DNA of 5,529 nucleotides from Savagea sp. (lineage in GTDB: Bacteria > Bacillota > Bacilli > Bacillales_A > Planococcaceae): the NCBI GenBank assembly GCA_030147435.1, contig JASKZX010000177.1, positions 1 to 5,529 of the forward strand, read 5' to 3'. A program made the translations under genes and the position numbers. The notes under the pieces are model-generated. The model was not told where the DNA came from. It was given only the letters and a program-made list of their open reading frames with translations, and did not search any database. The first letter of the stretch is position 1; each line of letters begins with the position of its first letter. Positions 1-5,529 of this stretch are shown piece by piece.

Positions 1-1188
1 AAAGTAGAAGAATTAATGCCGAAGTTTCAAGAGTATGAAAAAGAAACGGAAAATGGCAACTACTTAACAGCACGTGAAATCGTAACGGAGTTATCTCGTG
101 AAGGTGAGCGAGTATTTGAGTATGTAAAAGTCGTCCCAACGTTGTTAAATGAAATTAAAGTAGAAATCCCGACAACTTTACGTGAAATTCGTCACGGGAT
201 TTATGAAATGGAACATACAGGGTATGATGTCCGCCATTTAGAGATTGTAGAACAACTAGATACACTAGATGAAATGCTTGAATATTTAAGAGAACAATTA
301 GGGATGCTAGAGATTCAACTCGTCCGTAATGAAATTATTGCAATTCAAGAGCGAATCGAGCTCTTTTATAAATTGTTAGAAGATGAAGTCGTCTCTCGTC
401 ACCGAGTAGAAAAAGCGGAACTTAATTTACAAGATCGTATTTTAGATGCGATGTTCCGAGCAAAAGAAGCGATGGAAGAAGCGCGCTTCGTGCAAGAGAG
501 TTATCGTTTAGATGAAAAAGAGGCAGATATTCCACGAAAAATAGGGAAACGTCTCGATCAATTATATAGTCAACACGATGCTCTTTTAAAGCAGATGGAC
601 CGACCGAATATTGCTTATACATTAGTCGATATGGAATTGACAGAGATTCAAGAAGTGTGTGAACAGATGGAAGTCGAGTTAGATGAATTTTCCAATAAAA
701 TGAATAAGCTGCGAATCGATGAAATACATGTGCGTGAAAGTTTAGATGATTTAGAAGAAGCACATCGTGAAGCAACACGTATATTATACCGAGCGAATAT
801 TCCAGGTATTCCTGAAGATGTTAACGTTCGTTTAGAAGAGGCAGATGAAAAAATATTCCTCGTACGTGAAAGTTTAAAAGAAAAACCACTCAATATCGCA
901 GTGACAGAATCGTATTTGGAAGATGCTAAAAATATTGTGAAGCTTGCATCTGAACGAGTTTATCGTTTGTTAGAAGATGTTCGTCTCTTTGAACAAACAA
1001 TCCAATATGGAAACCGATATCGTACGATGTATCCTGAATTAGATGAAGCATATACGACAGCTGAAGAAGAATTTGCTGCTTATCGGTACGGTAAAGCATT
1101 AGAGACAGCGATGTTTGCGTTAGAGTCTGTCGAAGAAGGTGCAACCGAAAGAATACAACAAATGGTTTCACAACATGTAAGAGAGTAA
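1..1188 (+). CDS. ezrA: Septation ring formation regulator EzrA (5' end truncated by window)
   Basis: EzrA is an inner-membrane protein of Firmicutes with one N-terminal transmembrane helix and a long cytoplasmic arc of spectrin-like helical bundles. It binds FtsZ, restricts Z-ring formation to midcell and links division to cell-wall synthesis. The frame is open from base 1, so the ATG at 16 is an internal methionine and not the start. The 395 codons seen compare with about 562 residues in B. subtilis, so roughly 170 N-terminal residues, including the membrane anchor, lie upstream. The visible part is almost entirely charged amphipathic helix rich in Glu, Leu and Arg. The diagnostic 'QNR patch' QYGNRYR lies at codons 335-341 (1003-1023), close to the C-terminus as in known EzrA proteins; in B. 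subtilis this patch is needed for midcell localisation. No internal stop or frameshift is visible. Identification is firm from this patch, the helix-rich composition and the neighbours. Confidence 0.95.
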   Translation, partial: KVEELMPKFQEYEKETENGNYLTAREIVTELSREGERVFEYVKVVPTLLNEIKVEIPTTLREIRHGIYEMEHTGYDVRHLEIVEQLDTLDEMLEYLREQLGMLEIQLVRNEIIAIQERIELFYKLLEDEVVSRHRVEKAELNLQDRILDAMFRAKEAMEEARFVQESYRLDEKEADIPRKIGKRLDQLYSQHDALLKQMDRPNIAYTLVDMELTEIQEVCEQMEVELDEFSNKMNKLRIDEIHVRESLDDLEEAHREATRILYRANIPGIPEDVNVRLEEADEKIFLVRESLKEKPLNIAVTESYLEDAKNIVKLASERVYRLLEDVRLFEQTIQYGNRYRTMYPELDEAYTTAEEEFAAYRYGKALETAMFALESVEEGATERIQQMVSQHVRE

Positions 1189-1193
1189 GAGGC

Positions 1194-1227
1194 CAAAGCC
1201 ACCGCATGCATTGTGCAGGTGGCTTTG
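1194..1227 (+). terminator. Putative Rho-independent terminator after ezrA
   Basis: A perfect 10-bp stem (CAAAGCCACC at 1194-1203 with GGTGGCTTTG at 1218-1227) encloses a 14-base loop that contains a small TGCA/TGCA inverted repeat. It starts 6 bases after the ezrA stop. The uridine run is poor: three T's inside the stem, then GTTA. It may therefore terminate only partly, or act as an mRNA processing or stabilising hairpin. The Shine-Dalgarno of the next gene begins 9 bases downstream. Confidence 0.65.
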
Positions 1228-1250
1228 TTACGCTTAAAGGAGGATAAAAA

Positions 1251-2381
1251 ATGATTTATTTAGATAATAGTGCAACGACACAACCGAAAGAAGAAGTATT
1301 TCAGTCATTTGAACAAGTGAGTAAGAAACTGTATGCGAATCCCGCATCGATTCATCAATTTGGTATTCAAGCAGATCGCTTACTACAATCCGCTCGTAAA
1401 CAAATCGCATCACTTGTTGAAGCGGAAGAATCAAGTGTACTATTTACATCGGGAGGTACAGAAGCAAACAACTTAGCATTGTTCGGAGTAGCAAGAGTGC
1501 GACAAGAAAAAGGTCGTCATATCATAACGACTGCTGTTGAACACGACTCTGTACGTCTTGCTGCTCAACAGTTAGAGCGCGAAGGTTTTGAAGTCGATTA
1601 TTTATCTGTCGATGAACGAGGTCTCATTTCACTCGATGAGTTAAAACAATTGTTACGTCCGACAACGACGCTTGTTTCTATTATGCATGTGAATAACGAA
1701 ATGGGTGCGATTCAACCGATTGAAGAAGCAAGTCGCATCATAAAAAAACATTCTGATGCTTGGTTTCATGTCGATGCCGTGCAAAGTTACGGAAAAATTC
1801 CTGTTACTTTCAAAGGAAATCATGTAGACTTTTATACCGTGTCGGGGCATAAAATTCACGGTTTAAAAGGAACCGGCGCATTGTTGATGCGACGTTTTTA
1901 TCCTCTACAGCCACTCGTTTATGGTGGAGGTCAAGAGTTCGGTTATCGCAGCGGAACCGTTGCGGTAAATAATGCAGCGAGTTTAGCGAAAGCGATGCGT
2001 TTAGTAAAAGAGAGTGATCGTTCAGCGACATATGAGAGTTGGAAGGAGCGTATTCATCAATTTGCCGAGCAGTATGACAATATGTATATCGTATCGACTG
2101 AAAAAGGAGCTCCTCACATCGTCACACTCGCTTTTGAAGGAGTGCGCGGCGAAGTCGTGATTAATCATTTACAAAGAGATCATATTTACGTGTCGACATC
2201 GAGTGCATGTTCTTCAAAAAAGCAAGCGACAAGTCATGTTATTGAAGCACTTGATATACCTGCACCTTTTAAAGAAGGTGTTATCCGAATTAGTTTCGGA
2301 TTAAATAATGAAGCATCAGATATTGATGCATTGTTAGAAAGCTTAAAACAATTTCAACAAATTTTAAATCGGGGGAAATAA
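1251..2381 (+). CDS. nifZ: Cysteine desulfurase, NifS/IscS-like (NifZ type), sulfur donor to ThiI
   Basis: This is a PLP-dependent class V aminotransferase-fold enzyme that takes sulfur from L-cysteine, giving alanine and an enzyme-bound persulfide. Visible motifs in the 376-residue protein are the N-terminal YLDNSATT, the cofactor-binding SGGTEANN (67-74), His98 in EHDSV stacking on PLP, NNEMG (148-152), HVDA with Asp175, the Schiff-base Lys201 in SGHK, and YRSGT (232-236). Cys320 in SSACSS is the persulfide cysteine. The spacing around Cys320 resembles IscS/NifS (group I) rather than SufS. The start is supported by AAAGGAGG (1236-1243) seven bases before the ATG. It ends five bases before thiI. 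In B. subtilis the desulfurase NifZ beside thiI is known to pass sulfur to ThiI for 4-thiouridine synthesis, so the same role is inferred here rather than general Fe-S assembly; no iscU or other scaffold gene is adjacent. Family membership is certain, partner specificity rests on context. Confidence 0.93.
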   Translation: MIYLDNSATTQPKEEVFQSFEQVSKKLYANPASIHQFGIQADRLLQSARKQIASLVEAEESSVLFTSGGTEANNLALFGVARVRQEKGRHIITTAVEHDSVRLAAQQLEREGFEVDYLSVDERGLISLDELKQLLRPTTTLVSIMHVNNEMGAIQPIEEASRIIKKHSDAWFHVDAVQSYGKIPVTFKGNHVDFYTVSGHKIHGLKGTGALLMRRFYPLQPLVYGGGQEFGYRSGTVAVNNAASLAKAMRLVKESDRSATYESWKERIHQFAEQYDNMYIVSTEKGAPHIVTLAFEGVRGEVVINHLQRDHIYVSTSSACSSKKQATSHVIEALDIPAPFKEGVIRISFGLNNEASDIDALLESLKQFQQILNRGK

Positions 2382-2386
2382 GAAAG
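2371..2386 (+). promoter_or_regulatory. Weak or overlapping ribosome binding site of thiI
   Basis: Only GGGGG (2371-2375, inside the last codons of nifZ, 11 bases before the ATG) and GAAAG directly before the ATG could serve as a Shine-Dalgarno sequence. Neither matches the AGGAGG used by the other genes here. With a five-base gap between the nifZ stop and the thiI start, translational coupling is the likely way thiI is translated. Confidence 0.4.
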
Positions 2387-3586
2387 ATGAAATGGAATCA
2401 ATTACTCGTTCGTTACGGCGAACTCACATTAAAAGGTAGAAATAGAAAAGAGTTTATTCGTCAGTTAAAGAAAAATGTTAAATTTCGTTTAAAAGGATTA
2501 GACGATGTGCAAGTAGAGGCAAATCACGATCGGATGATTATTCGTTCACCACATACAGAAAATATCGATGAAATTATCGAACGTCTTCCAAATGTGTTCG
2601 GTATCCATTCGTACAGTCCAATTGCAGTTTGCGAGCCGACATTAGAAGCAATTCAAGAAAAAGCGTTAGAAGTAATGAATACGTTAGATTATGAAGGGAA
2701 AACGTTCAAAGTAGAAGTAAAACGTGCAGATAAAACGTTTCCTCACACGTCTCAAGAGATGCGTCAAATATTAGGTGCGCATATTTTACGAAATACAGAA
2801 GGTCTCACTGTACAGATGAAAAAGCCAGAGATTACGTTACACGTCGATATTCGTCGAGGAGAAGGACAAATTTCAGCGGTTCGTTACGAAGGAGCTGGAG
2901 GGCTTCCAGTAGGTGCGAACGGGAAAAGTTTACTTTTACTCTCGGGTGGAATTGATAGTCCAGTAGCTGGTTATTTAATGATGAAGCGCGGGGTTTCTAT
3001 TGAAGCGATTCACTTTGCAAGCCCTCCATTTACAAGTGATATGGCGAAAGAAAAAGTGATCGACTTAGCAGAAGAGTTAAGCGCGTTTGGACCGACAGTG
3101 AAAGTGCACGTCATTCCATTTACGAAAATTCAACAGACGATCGATGCTGAAATTCCTTCTGGTTTAACGATGACGACGACACGTCGTTTAATGATGATGA
3201 TTGCTGATCGTTTACGTGAAGAAATTGGAGCACTCGGAATTGTTACAGGAGAAAGTCTCGGACAAGTAGCTAGTCAAACGCTTGAGAGTATGACAGCAAT
3301 TAATGCGGTTACTTCAACGCCGATCATTCGCCCGCTTGTCACGTATGATAAGTCAGAGATTATTGAGCTTTCACAACATATTGGCACATACGAAACATCG
3401 ATTCGCCCGTATGAAGATTGCTGTACGGTATTTACACCAGCGAACCCGAAAACGAAACCGAAAGTTGATGAAGTAGAACGTTTCGAAGAAAAAGTAGACT
3501 TTGAACCGATGATTGAAGAAGCACTACGGACACGTGAAATTATCGTTTCAACAAATCGTGAAGGAGATTATGATCATTTATTATAA
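2387..3586 (+). CDS. thiI: tRNA 4-thiouridine synthetase ThiI, rhodanese-less form
   Basis: ThiI adenylates U8 of tRNA and replaces the oxygen with sulfur to give 4-thiouridine, a near-UV-sensing base; in some bacteria it also feeds thiamine thiazole synthesis. The 399 residues show an N-terminal ferredoxin-like region (about 1-60), a THUMP RNA-binding domain (about 60-165) and a PP-loop ATPase domain with the ATP-binding motif SGGIDSP (186-192). GESLGQVASQT (288-298) is the other strongly conserved ThiI motif. The PYEDCC segment (341-346) supplies Cys345/Cys346, one of which corresponds to the catalytic Cys344 region of the E. coli enzyme. E. coli ThiI has 482 residues because of a C-terminal rhodanese domain that receives the persulfide; this protein stops before it, as in B. 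subtilis, so sulfur should come directly from the upstream desulfurase. No alternative upstream start is available in frame. Involvement in thiamine synthesis is doubtful, since that role in E. coli needs only the rhodanese domain. Confidence 0.96.
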   Translation: MKWNQLLVRYGELTLKGRNRKEFIRQLKKNVKFRLKGLDDVQVEANHDRMIIRSPHTENIDEIIERLPNVFGIHSYSPIAVCEPTLEAIQEKALEVMNTLDYEGKTFKVEVKRADKTFPHTSQEMRQILGAHILRNTEGLTVQMKKPEITLHVDIRRGEGQISAVRYEGAGGLPVGANGKSLLLLSGGIDSPVAGYLMMKRGVSIEAIHFASPPFTSDMAKEKVIDLAEELSAFGPTVKVHVIPFTKIQQTIDAEIPSGLTMTTTRRLMMMIADRLREEIGALGIVTGESLGQVASQTLESMTAINAVTSTPIIRPLVTYDKSEIIELSQHIGTYETSIRPYEDCCTVFTPANPKTKPKVDEVERFEEKVDFEPMIEEALRTREIIVSTNREGDYDHLL

Positions 3587-3600
3587 AAAATGATTATAAA
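3571..3600 (+). promoter_or_regulatory. Weak candidate promoter for sppA
   Basis: A TATAAA box (3595-3600) lies 64 bases upstream of the sppA start, with only a poor -35 match (TGATCA, 3571-3576) at 18-base spacing. This is the largest gap between genes in the window (3587-3663), and sppA belongs to a different functional unit from thiI, so some promoter is expected here. In a sequence this A+T-rich the box may be chance; no operator or riboswitch is visible. Confidence 0.25.
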
Positions 3601-3663
3601 ATGAAACTATTTGTTGAATGAATCGTAAAAAGAAAGAATCATTAAAGGAGGAGTTTAAAAAGT

Positions 3664-4671
3664 ATGACAACAAAACGTTGGATTGCGATTATTGCGGCAT
3701 CAGTTTTAGTCTTCGTATCACTCGGTGTGAACTTATTTTCTTATAAATTTACATCGGATACGTCGAAGCTGATGGACCAATTAGCAAAAGCAGAAGAACA
3801 GATGAACGATGCAGTGATTGAAAAAGGTGCACTTGACGAACGAATTGCAGTACTTTCTATTGAAGGGGCGATTCAAGACACGGGAGAGGCAAGTTTATTT
3901 GCAACTGAAGGGTACAATCACCGTCAATTTATGAAACAGCTTGATGAAGTAAAAGCTGATGAAACAGTAAAAGGTGTTATTTTAAAAGTGAACTCACCAG
4001 GTGGTGGGGTATTAGAATCAAAAGATATTTACGATAAAATCGTCGATATTCAAAAAACACGCGAAATTCCATTTTACGTGACGATGGGTGCAATGGCAGC
4101 TTCTGGTGGATATTACGTATCAGCACCAGCAGATAAAATTTTCGTACACCCTGAAACGATGACAGGTTCGATCGGTGTCATTATGCAAACACTCGATTAC
4201 TCAGAGCTTGCAGAGAAATTAGGAATCCGTTTCAATACGATTAAAACGGGAGCGCATAAAGATATCGGTAGTCCAAATCGTCATATGACAGATGAAGAAC
4301 GTGCAATTTTCCAATCGATGGCAGATGAGTCATTCGAACGCTTCGTCAAAGTAATTGCCGATGGACGTGACATGTCAATCGAAGAAGTGAAAAAAATTGC
4401 TGATGGACGTATCTTTAGCGGTTCACAAGCGATTAAATACGGTTTAGCAGATGAGACAGGTCGTTTAGATGATACGATCAAAGCGATGAAAAAAGAGCAT
4501 AAGTTAGAAAATGCAACAGTGTTCGAATATGAAACGAAAGATAGTTTCGCATCACTATTCGGAATGAAAATGAATCAATGGTTAGGCAATGATATTGAAA
4601 AAGAAATTATGACACGCTTCATTTTAGATAACCAAGGTCCACGTTTAATGTATTTATACGGTGAACAGTAA
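3664..4671 (+). CDS. sppA: Signal peptide peptidase SppA, membrane-bound serine protease
   Basis: This is an S49-family protease with a Ser/Lys catalytic dyad that sits in the membrane with its catalytic domain outside the cytoplasm. In B. subtilis it was first linked to cleavage of spent signal peptides and later to resistance to lantibiotics and other cationic peptides. The 335 residues equal the length of the B. subtilis protein. An uncleaved-anchor-like hydrophobic helix spans about 6-27 after MTTKRW. NSPGGG (110-115) forms the oxyanion-hole region, Ser147 in AASGGY is the nucleophile and Lys199 in GAHKD the general base, exactly the B. subtilis numbers. The C-terminus ends LMYLYGEQ; in the B. 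subtilis octamer the C-terminal segment is bound and processed in the active site. AAAGGAGG (3644-3651) lies 12 bases before the ATG, rather long spacing, but no better start exists. It forms an operon with the RDD gene 11 bases downstream. Confidence 0.96.
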   Translation: MTTKRWIAIIAASVLVFVSLGVNLFSYKFTSDTSKLMDQLAKAEEQMNDAVIEKGALDERIAVLSIEGAIQDTGEASLFATEGYNHRQFMKQLDEVKADETVKGVILKVNSPGGGVLESKDIYDKIVDIQKTREIPFYVTMGAMAASGGYYVSAPADKIFVHPETMTGSIGVIMQTLDYSELAEKLGIRFNTIKTGAHKDIGSPNRHMTDEERAIFQSMADESFERFVKVIADGRDMSIEEVKKIADGRIFSGSQAIKYGLADETGRLDDTIKAMKKEHKLENATVFEYETKDSFASLFGMKMNQWLGNDIEKEIMTRFILDNQGPRLMYLYGEQ

Positions 4672-4676
4672 GGAGG
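4671..4676 (+). promoter_or_regulatory. Ribosome binding site that fixes the sppI start
   Basis: AGGAGG begins with the last base of the sppA stop codon. It directly abuts an ATG at 4677, which is too close for initiation there, and lies six bases before the in-frame ATG at 4683, which is good spacing. The second ATG is therefore the likely start. Confidence 0.8.
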
Positions 4677-4682
4677 ATGCAT

Positions 4683-5228
4683 ATGTTAACAGAAGAAGTT
4701 GTACAAACGTCAACTGTTCAAGAAGACACATATCGTCCGAAATATGCGGGATTTTGGATTCGCTTTTGGGCGTATTTAGTTGATCTTCTCATGGTTACAG
4801 CACTCGGCTGGTTAGTCGTTAAACCTGTATTCCGTTTTGCTGGTTGGACGATTGAAAATCCTTCATTTTTATTTTTTACGCCATTTAAGTTAACGATGCT
4901 CGCCGTCTTTTTCCTCTACTTTGTCTTAATGACGAAGTTTTTAGGACAAACGTTAGGAAAAATGATGTTCGGTATTCGTGTAGAATCACAAAAAGAAGGA
5001 AAAAAACTTTCATGGGGAGATGTCATTTTCCGTGAAGTGATTGGACGCTTTATTTCAAAGTATACGTGGTTACCTTACTTATTCGTCATTTTCATGCCGA
5101 AACGTGAAGCGTTACACGATGTATTTGCGGACACAGTTGTCGTACATGAAAATACATTTGAGAAAAAGCCACAATTACGTGAGCCGCAATTACCACCAAC
5201 GTATGTAAAACAAGTAGAAACGATGTAA
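4683..5228 (+). CDS. sppI: RDD-family membrane protein, SppA inhibitor SppI (YteJ)
   Basis: The 181-residue protein has the RDD-domain pattern: GFWIRFWAYLVD with Arg27 and Asp34 leading into the first membrane segment (about 29-50), a second segment (about 65-84), GQTLGKMMFGIRV (88-100), and a third hydrophobic stretch (about 128-138) followed by REALHDVFADTVV (141-153), the conserved HD near the domain end. A polar, proline-rich tail (about 157-181) follows. In B. subtilis the gene after sppA, yteJ, encodes SppI, which forms a membrane complex with SppA and inhibits its protease activity through its C-terminal domain. The same order and 11-base spacing support the same role here; RDD proteins as a family have varied or unknown functions, so function is inferred from synteny. 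An upstream in-frame ATG at 4677 would add two residues (MH) but touches the Shine-Dalgarno, so the start at 4683 was chosen. The gene ends two bases before a strong terminator. Confidence 0.85.
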   Translation: MLTEEVVQTSTVQEDTYRPKYAGFWIRFWAYLVDLLMVTALGWLVVKPVFRFAGWTIENPSFLFFTPFKLTMLAVFFLYFVLMTKFLGQTLGKMMFGIRVESQKEGKKLSWGDVIFREVIGRFISKYTWLPYLFVIFMPKREALHDVFADTVVVHENTFEKKPQLREPQLPPTYVKQVETM

Positions 5229-5229
5229 A

Positions 5230-5264
5230 ATAAAAACTCGAGTATTTATTACTCGAGTTTTTAT
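5230..5264 (+). terminator. Strong Rho-independent terminator closing sppA-sppI
   Basis: A perfect 15-bp stem (5230-5244 with 5250-5264) surrounds the five-base loop TTTAT. Its core ACTCGAGT is followed by five T's on the 3' arm and preceded by five A's on the 5' arm, so it could terminate transcription from either strand. It starts one base after the sppI stop codon. The start codon of the next gene is 17 bases downstream. Confidence 0.92.
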
Positions 5265-5280
5265 CATGAGGAGGAATACT

Positions 5281-5529
5281 ATGACGATTGAAACATTATT
5301 TCAAGAAATCGATCAGATTGCTTCACAGTCTGATATTTATTTAGAAGGAATTAGTCACGCTTGTTACCAGTTGTTAGAACGTGAAGAAGTTCAAAAGGTA
5401 TCGACAGAAGAACGTCGTCGTGCAGTGCAACTAGCTGTTGTAAAAGGGATGAAAGAAGGAGTTCAAAGAAATCATCAAATGACACCTGAAGTCATCGGCC
5501 TTTTAACGGGTTATATGATTCATCAATTA
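5281..5529 (+). CDS. ytxK: YtxK-type class I SAM-dependent methyltransferase (N-terminal part only)
   Basis: Only the first 83 codons are present; the frame is open at the window edge. GAGGAGG (5268-5274) lies six bases before the ATG, a strong start. The segment is a helical N-terminal region without the SAM-binding domain, so the catalytic motifs are not visible. RRAVQLAVVKGMKEGVQ followed by NHQMTPEVIGLLTGYM resembles, from memory, the N-terminal region of the YtxK proteins of Bacillales, DNA-methylase-like (N-6 adenine type) proteins of about 330 residues usually encoded just upstream of the acetate kinase gene ackA. Their substrate is not established to my knowledge. The position downstream of the sppA-sppI block also fits. 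The call depends on this N-terminal resemblance and on synteny; finding an NPPY motif and ackA beyond the window would settle it. Confidence 0.72.
   Translation, partial: MTIETLFQEIDQIASQSDIYLEGISHACYQLLEREEVQKVSTEERRRAVQLAVVKGMKEGVQRNHQMTPEVIGLLTGYMIHQL

Noticed and set aside
16..1188. ATG at 16 as the true start of a shorter EzrA-like protein
   Set aside because: The frame is open to base 1, the encoded residues continue the helical EzrA pattern, and no ribosome binding site precedes the ATG at proper spacing.
422..1207. Minus-strand open frames opposite ezrA, the last running to 1207
   Set aside because: They are shadows of the real gene: no ribosome binding sites, low-quality composition, and full overlap with conserved EzrA coding sequence.
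1234..2031. Minus-strand frames opposite nifZ
   Set aside because: They overlap conserved desulfurase motifs, show no recognisable domain and lack start signals.
3165..3205. Repetitive ACG and ATG triplets within thiI, with a small inverted repeat
   Set aside because: They encode MTTTRRLMMMIADRL, a segment I recall as typical of ThiI proteins, so the repetition is coding and not a regulatory or mobile element.
3571..3596. A+T-rich inverted repeat (TGATCATTT with AAATGATTA) overlapping the thiI stop codon
   Set aside because: The stem is almost all A-T pairs with one G-T wobble and has no T-run after it, so it is unlikely to terminate transcription.
3611..3639. TTGTTG ... AAGAAT as a promoter for sppA
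   Set aside because: Spacing is 17 bases but both boxes match poorly, and transcription would start inside the ribosome binding site.
4281..4481. 66-codon minus-strand frame opposite sppA
   Set aside because: It is rich in Ser/Ile as expected from an antisense reading, with no start signal or family resemblance.

Overview
The window is an ordinary chromosomal segment of a low-GC Gram-positive bacterium of the order Bacillales. The evidence is the gene set and order (ezrA, a NifS/IscS-type cysteine desulfurase, a rhodanese-less thiI, sppA, an RDD membrane protein, a YtxK-type methyltransferase), strong AGGAGG ribosome binding sites and A+T-rich codons with CGT favoured for arginine. The order resembles the ezrA-nifZ-thiI ... 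sppA-yteJ ... ytxK region of Bacillus subtilis, with genes missing between blocks. No spore gene (sspA) follows thiI, which leans towards a non-sporulating or genome-reduced member such as a Planococcaceae- or Staphylococcaceae-like organism. The genus cannot be fixed from the sequence alone.

Layout, all on the + strand. Positions 1-1188 hold the C-terminal two thirds of EzrA, the membrane-anchored regulator of FtsZ ring assembly, ending before a hairpin (1194-1227). Positions 1251-2381 and 2387-3586 hold the NifZ-type cysteine desulfurase and ThiI, five bases apart, which together should make 4-thiouridine in tRNA. A 77-base gap follows. Positions 3664-4671 encode the membrane serine protease SppA, and 4683-5228 encode an RDD membrane protein matching SppI (YteJ), the SppA partner and inhibitor of B. 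subtilis. A strong terminator (5230-5264) closes that operon. Positions 5281-5529 hold the first 83 codons of a YtxK-type methyltransferase that runs off the window.

The genes form two functional pairs: sulfur donor plus tRNA thiolase, and protease plus inhibitor. I see no mobile element, CRISPR array, RNA gene, phage gene or defence system, and no convincing undescribed system. The points worth a second look are small: the start of sppI, terminators lying almost on top of the next gene's ribosome binding site, the C-terminal tails of SppA and SppI, and genes absent compared with B. subtilis.
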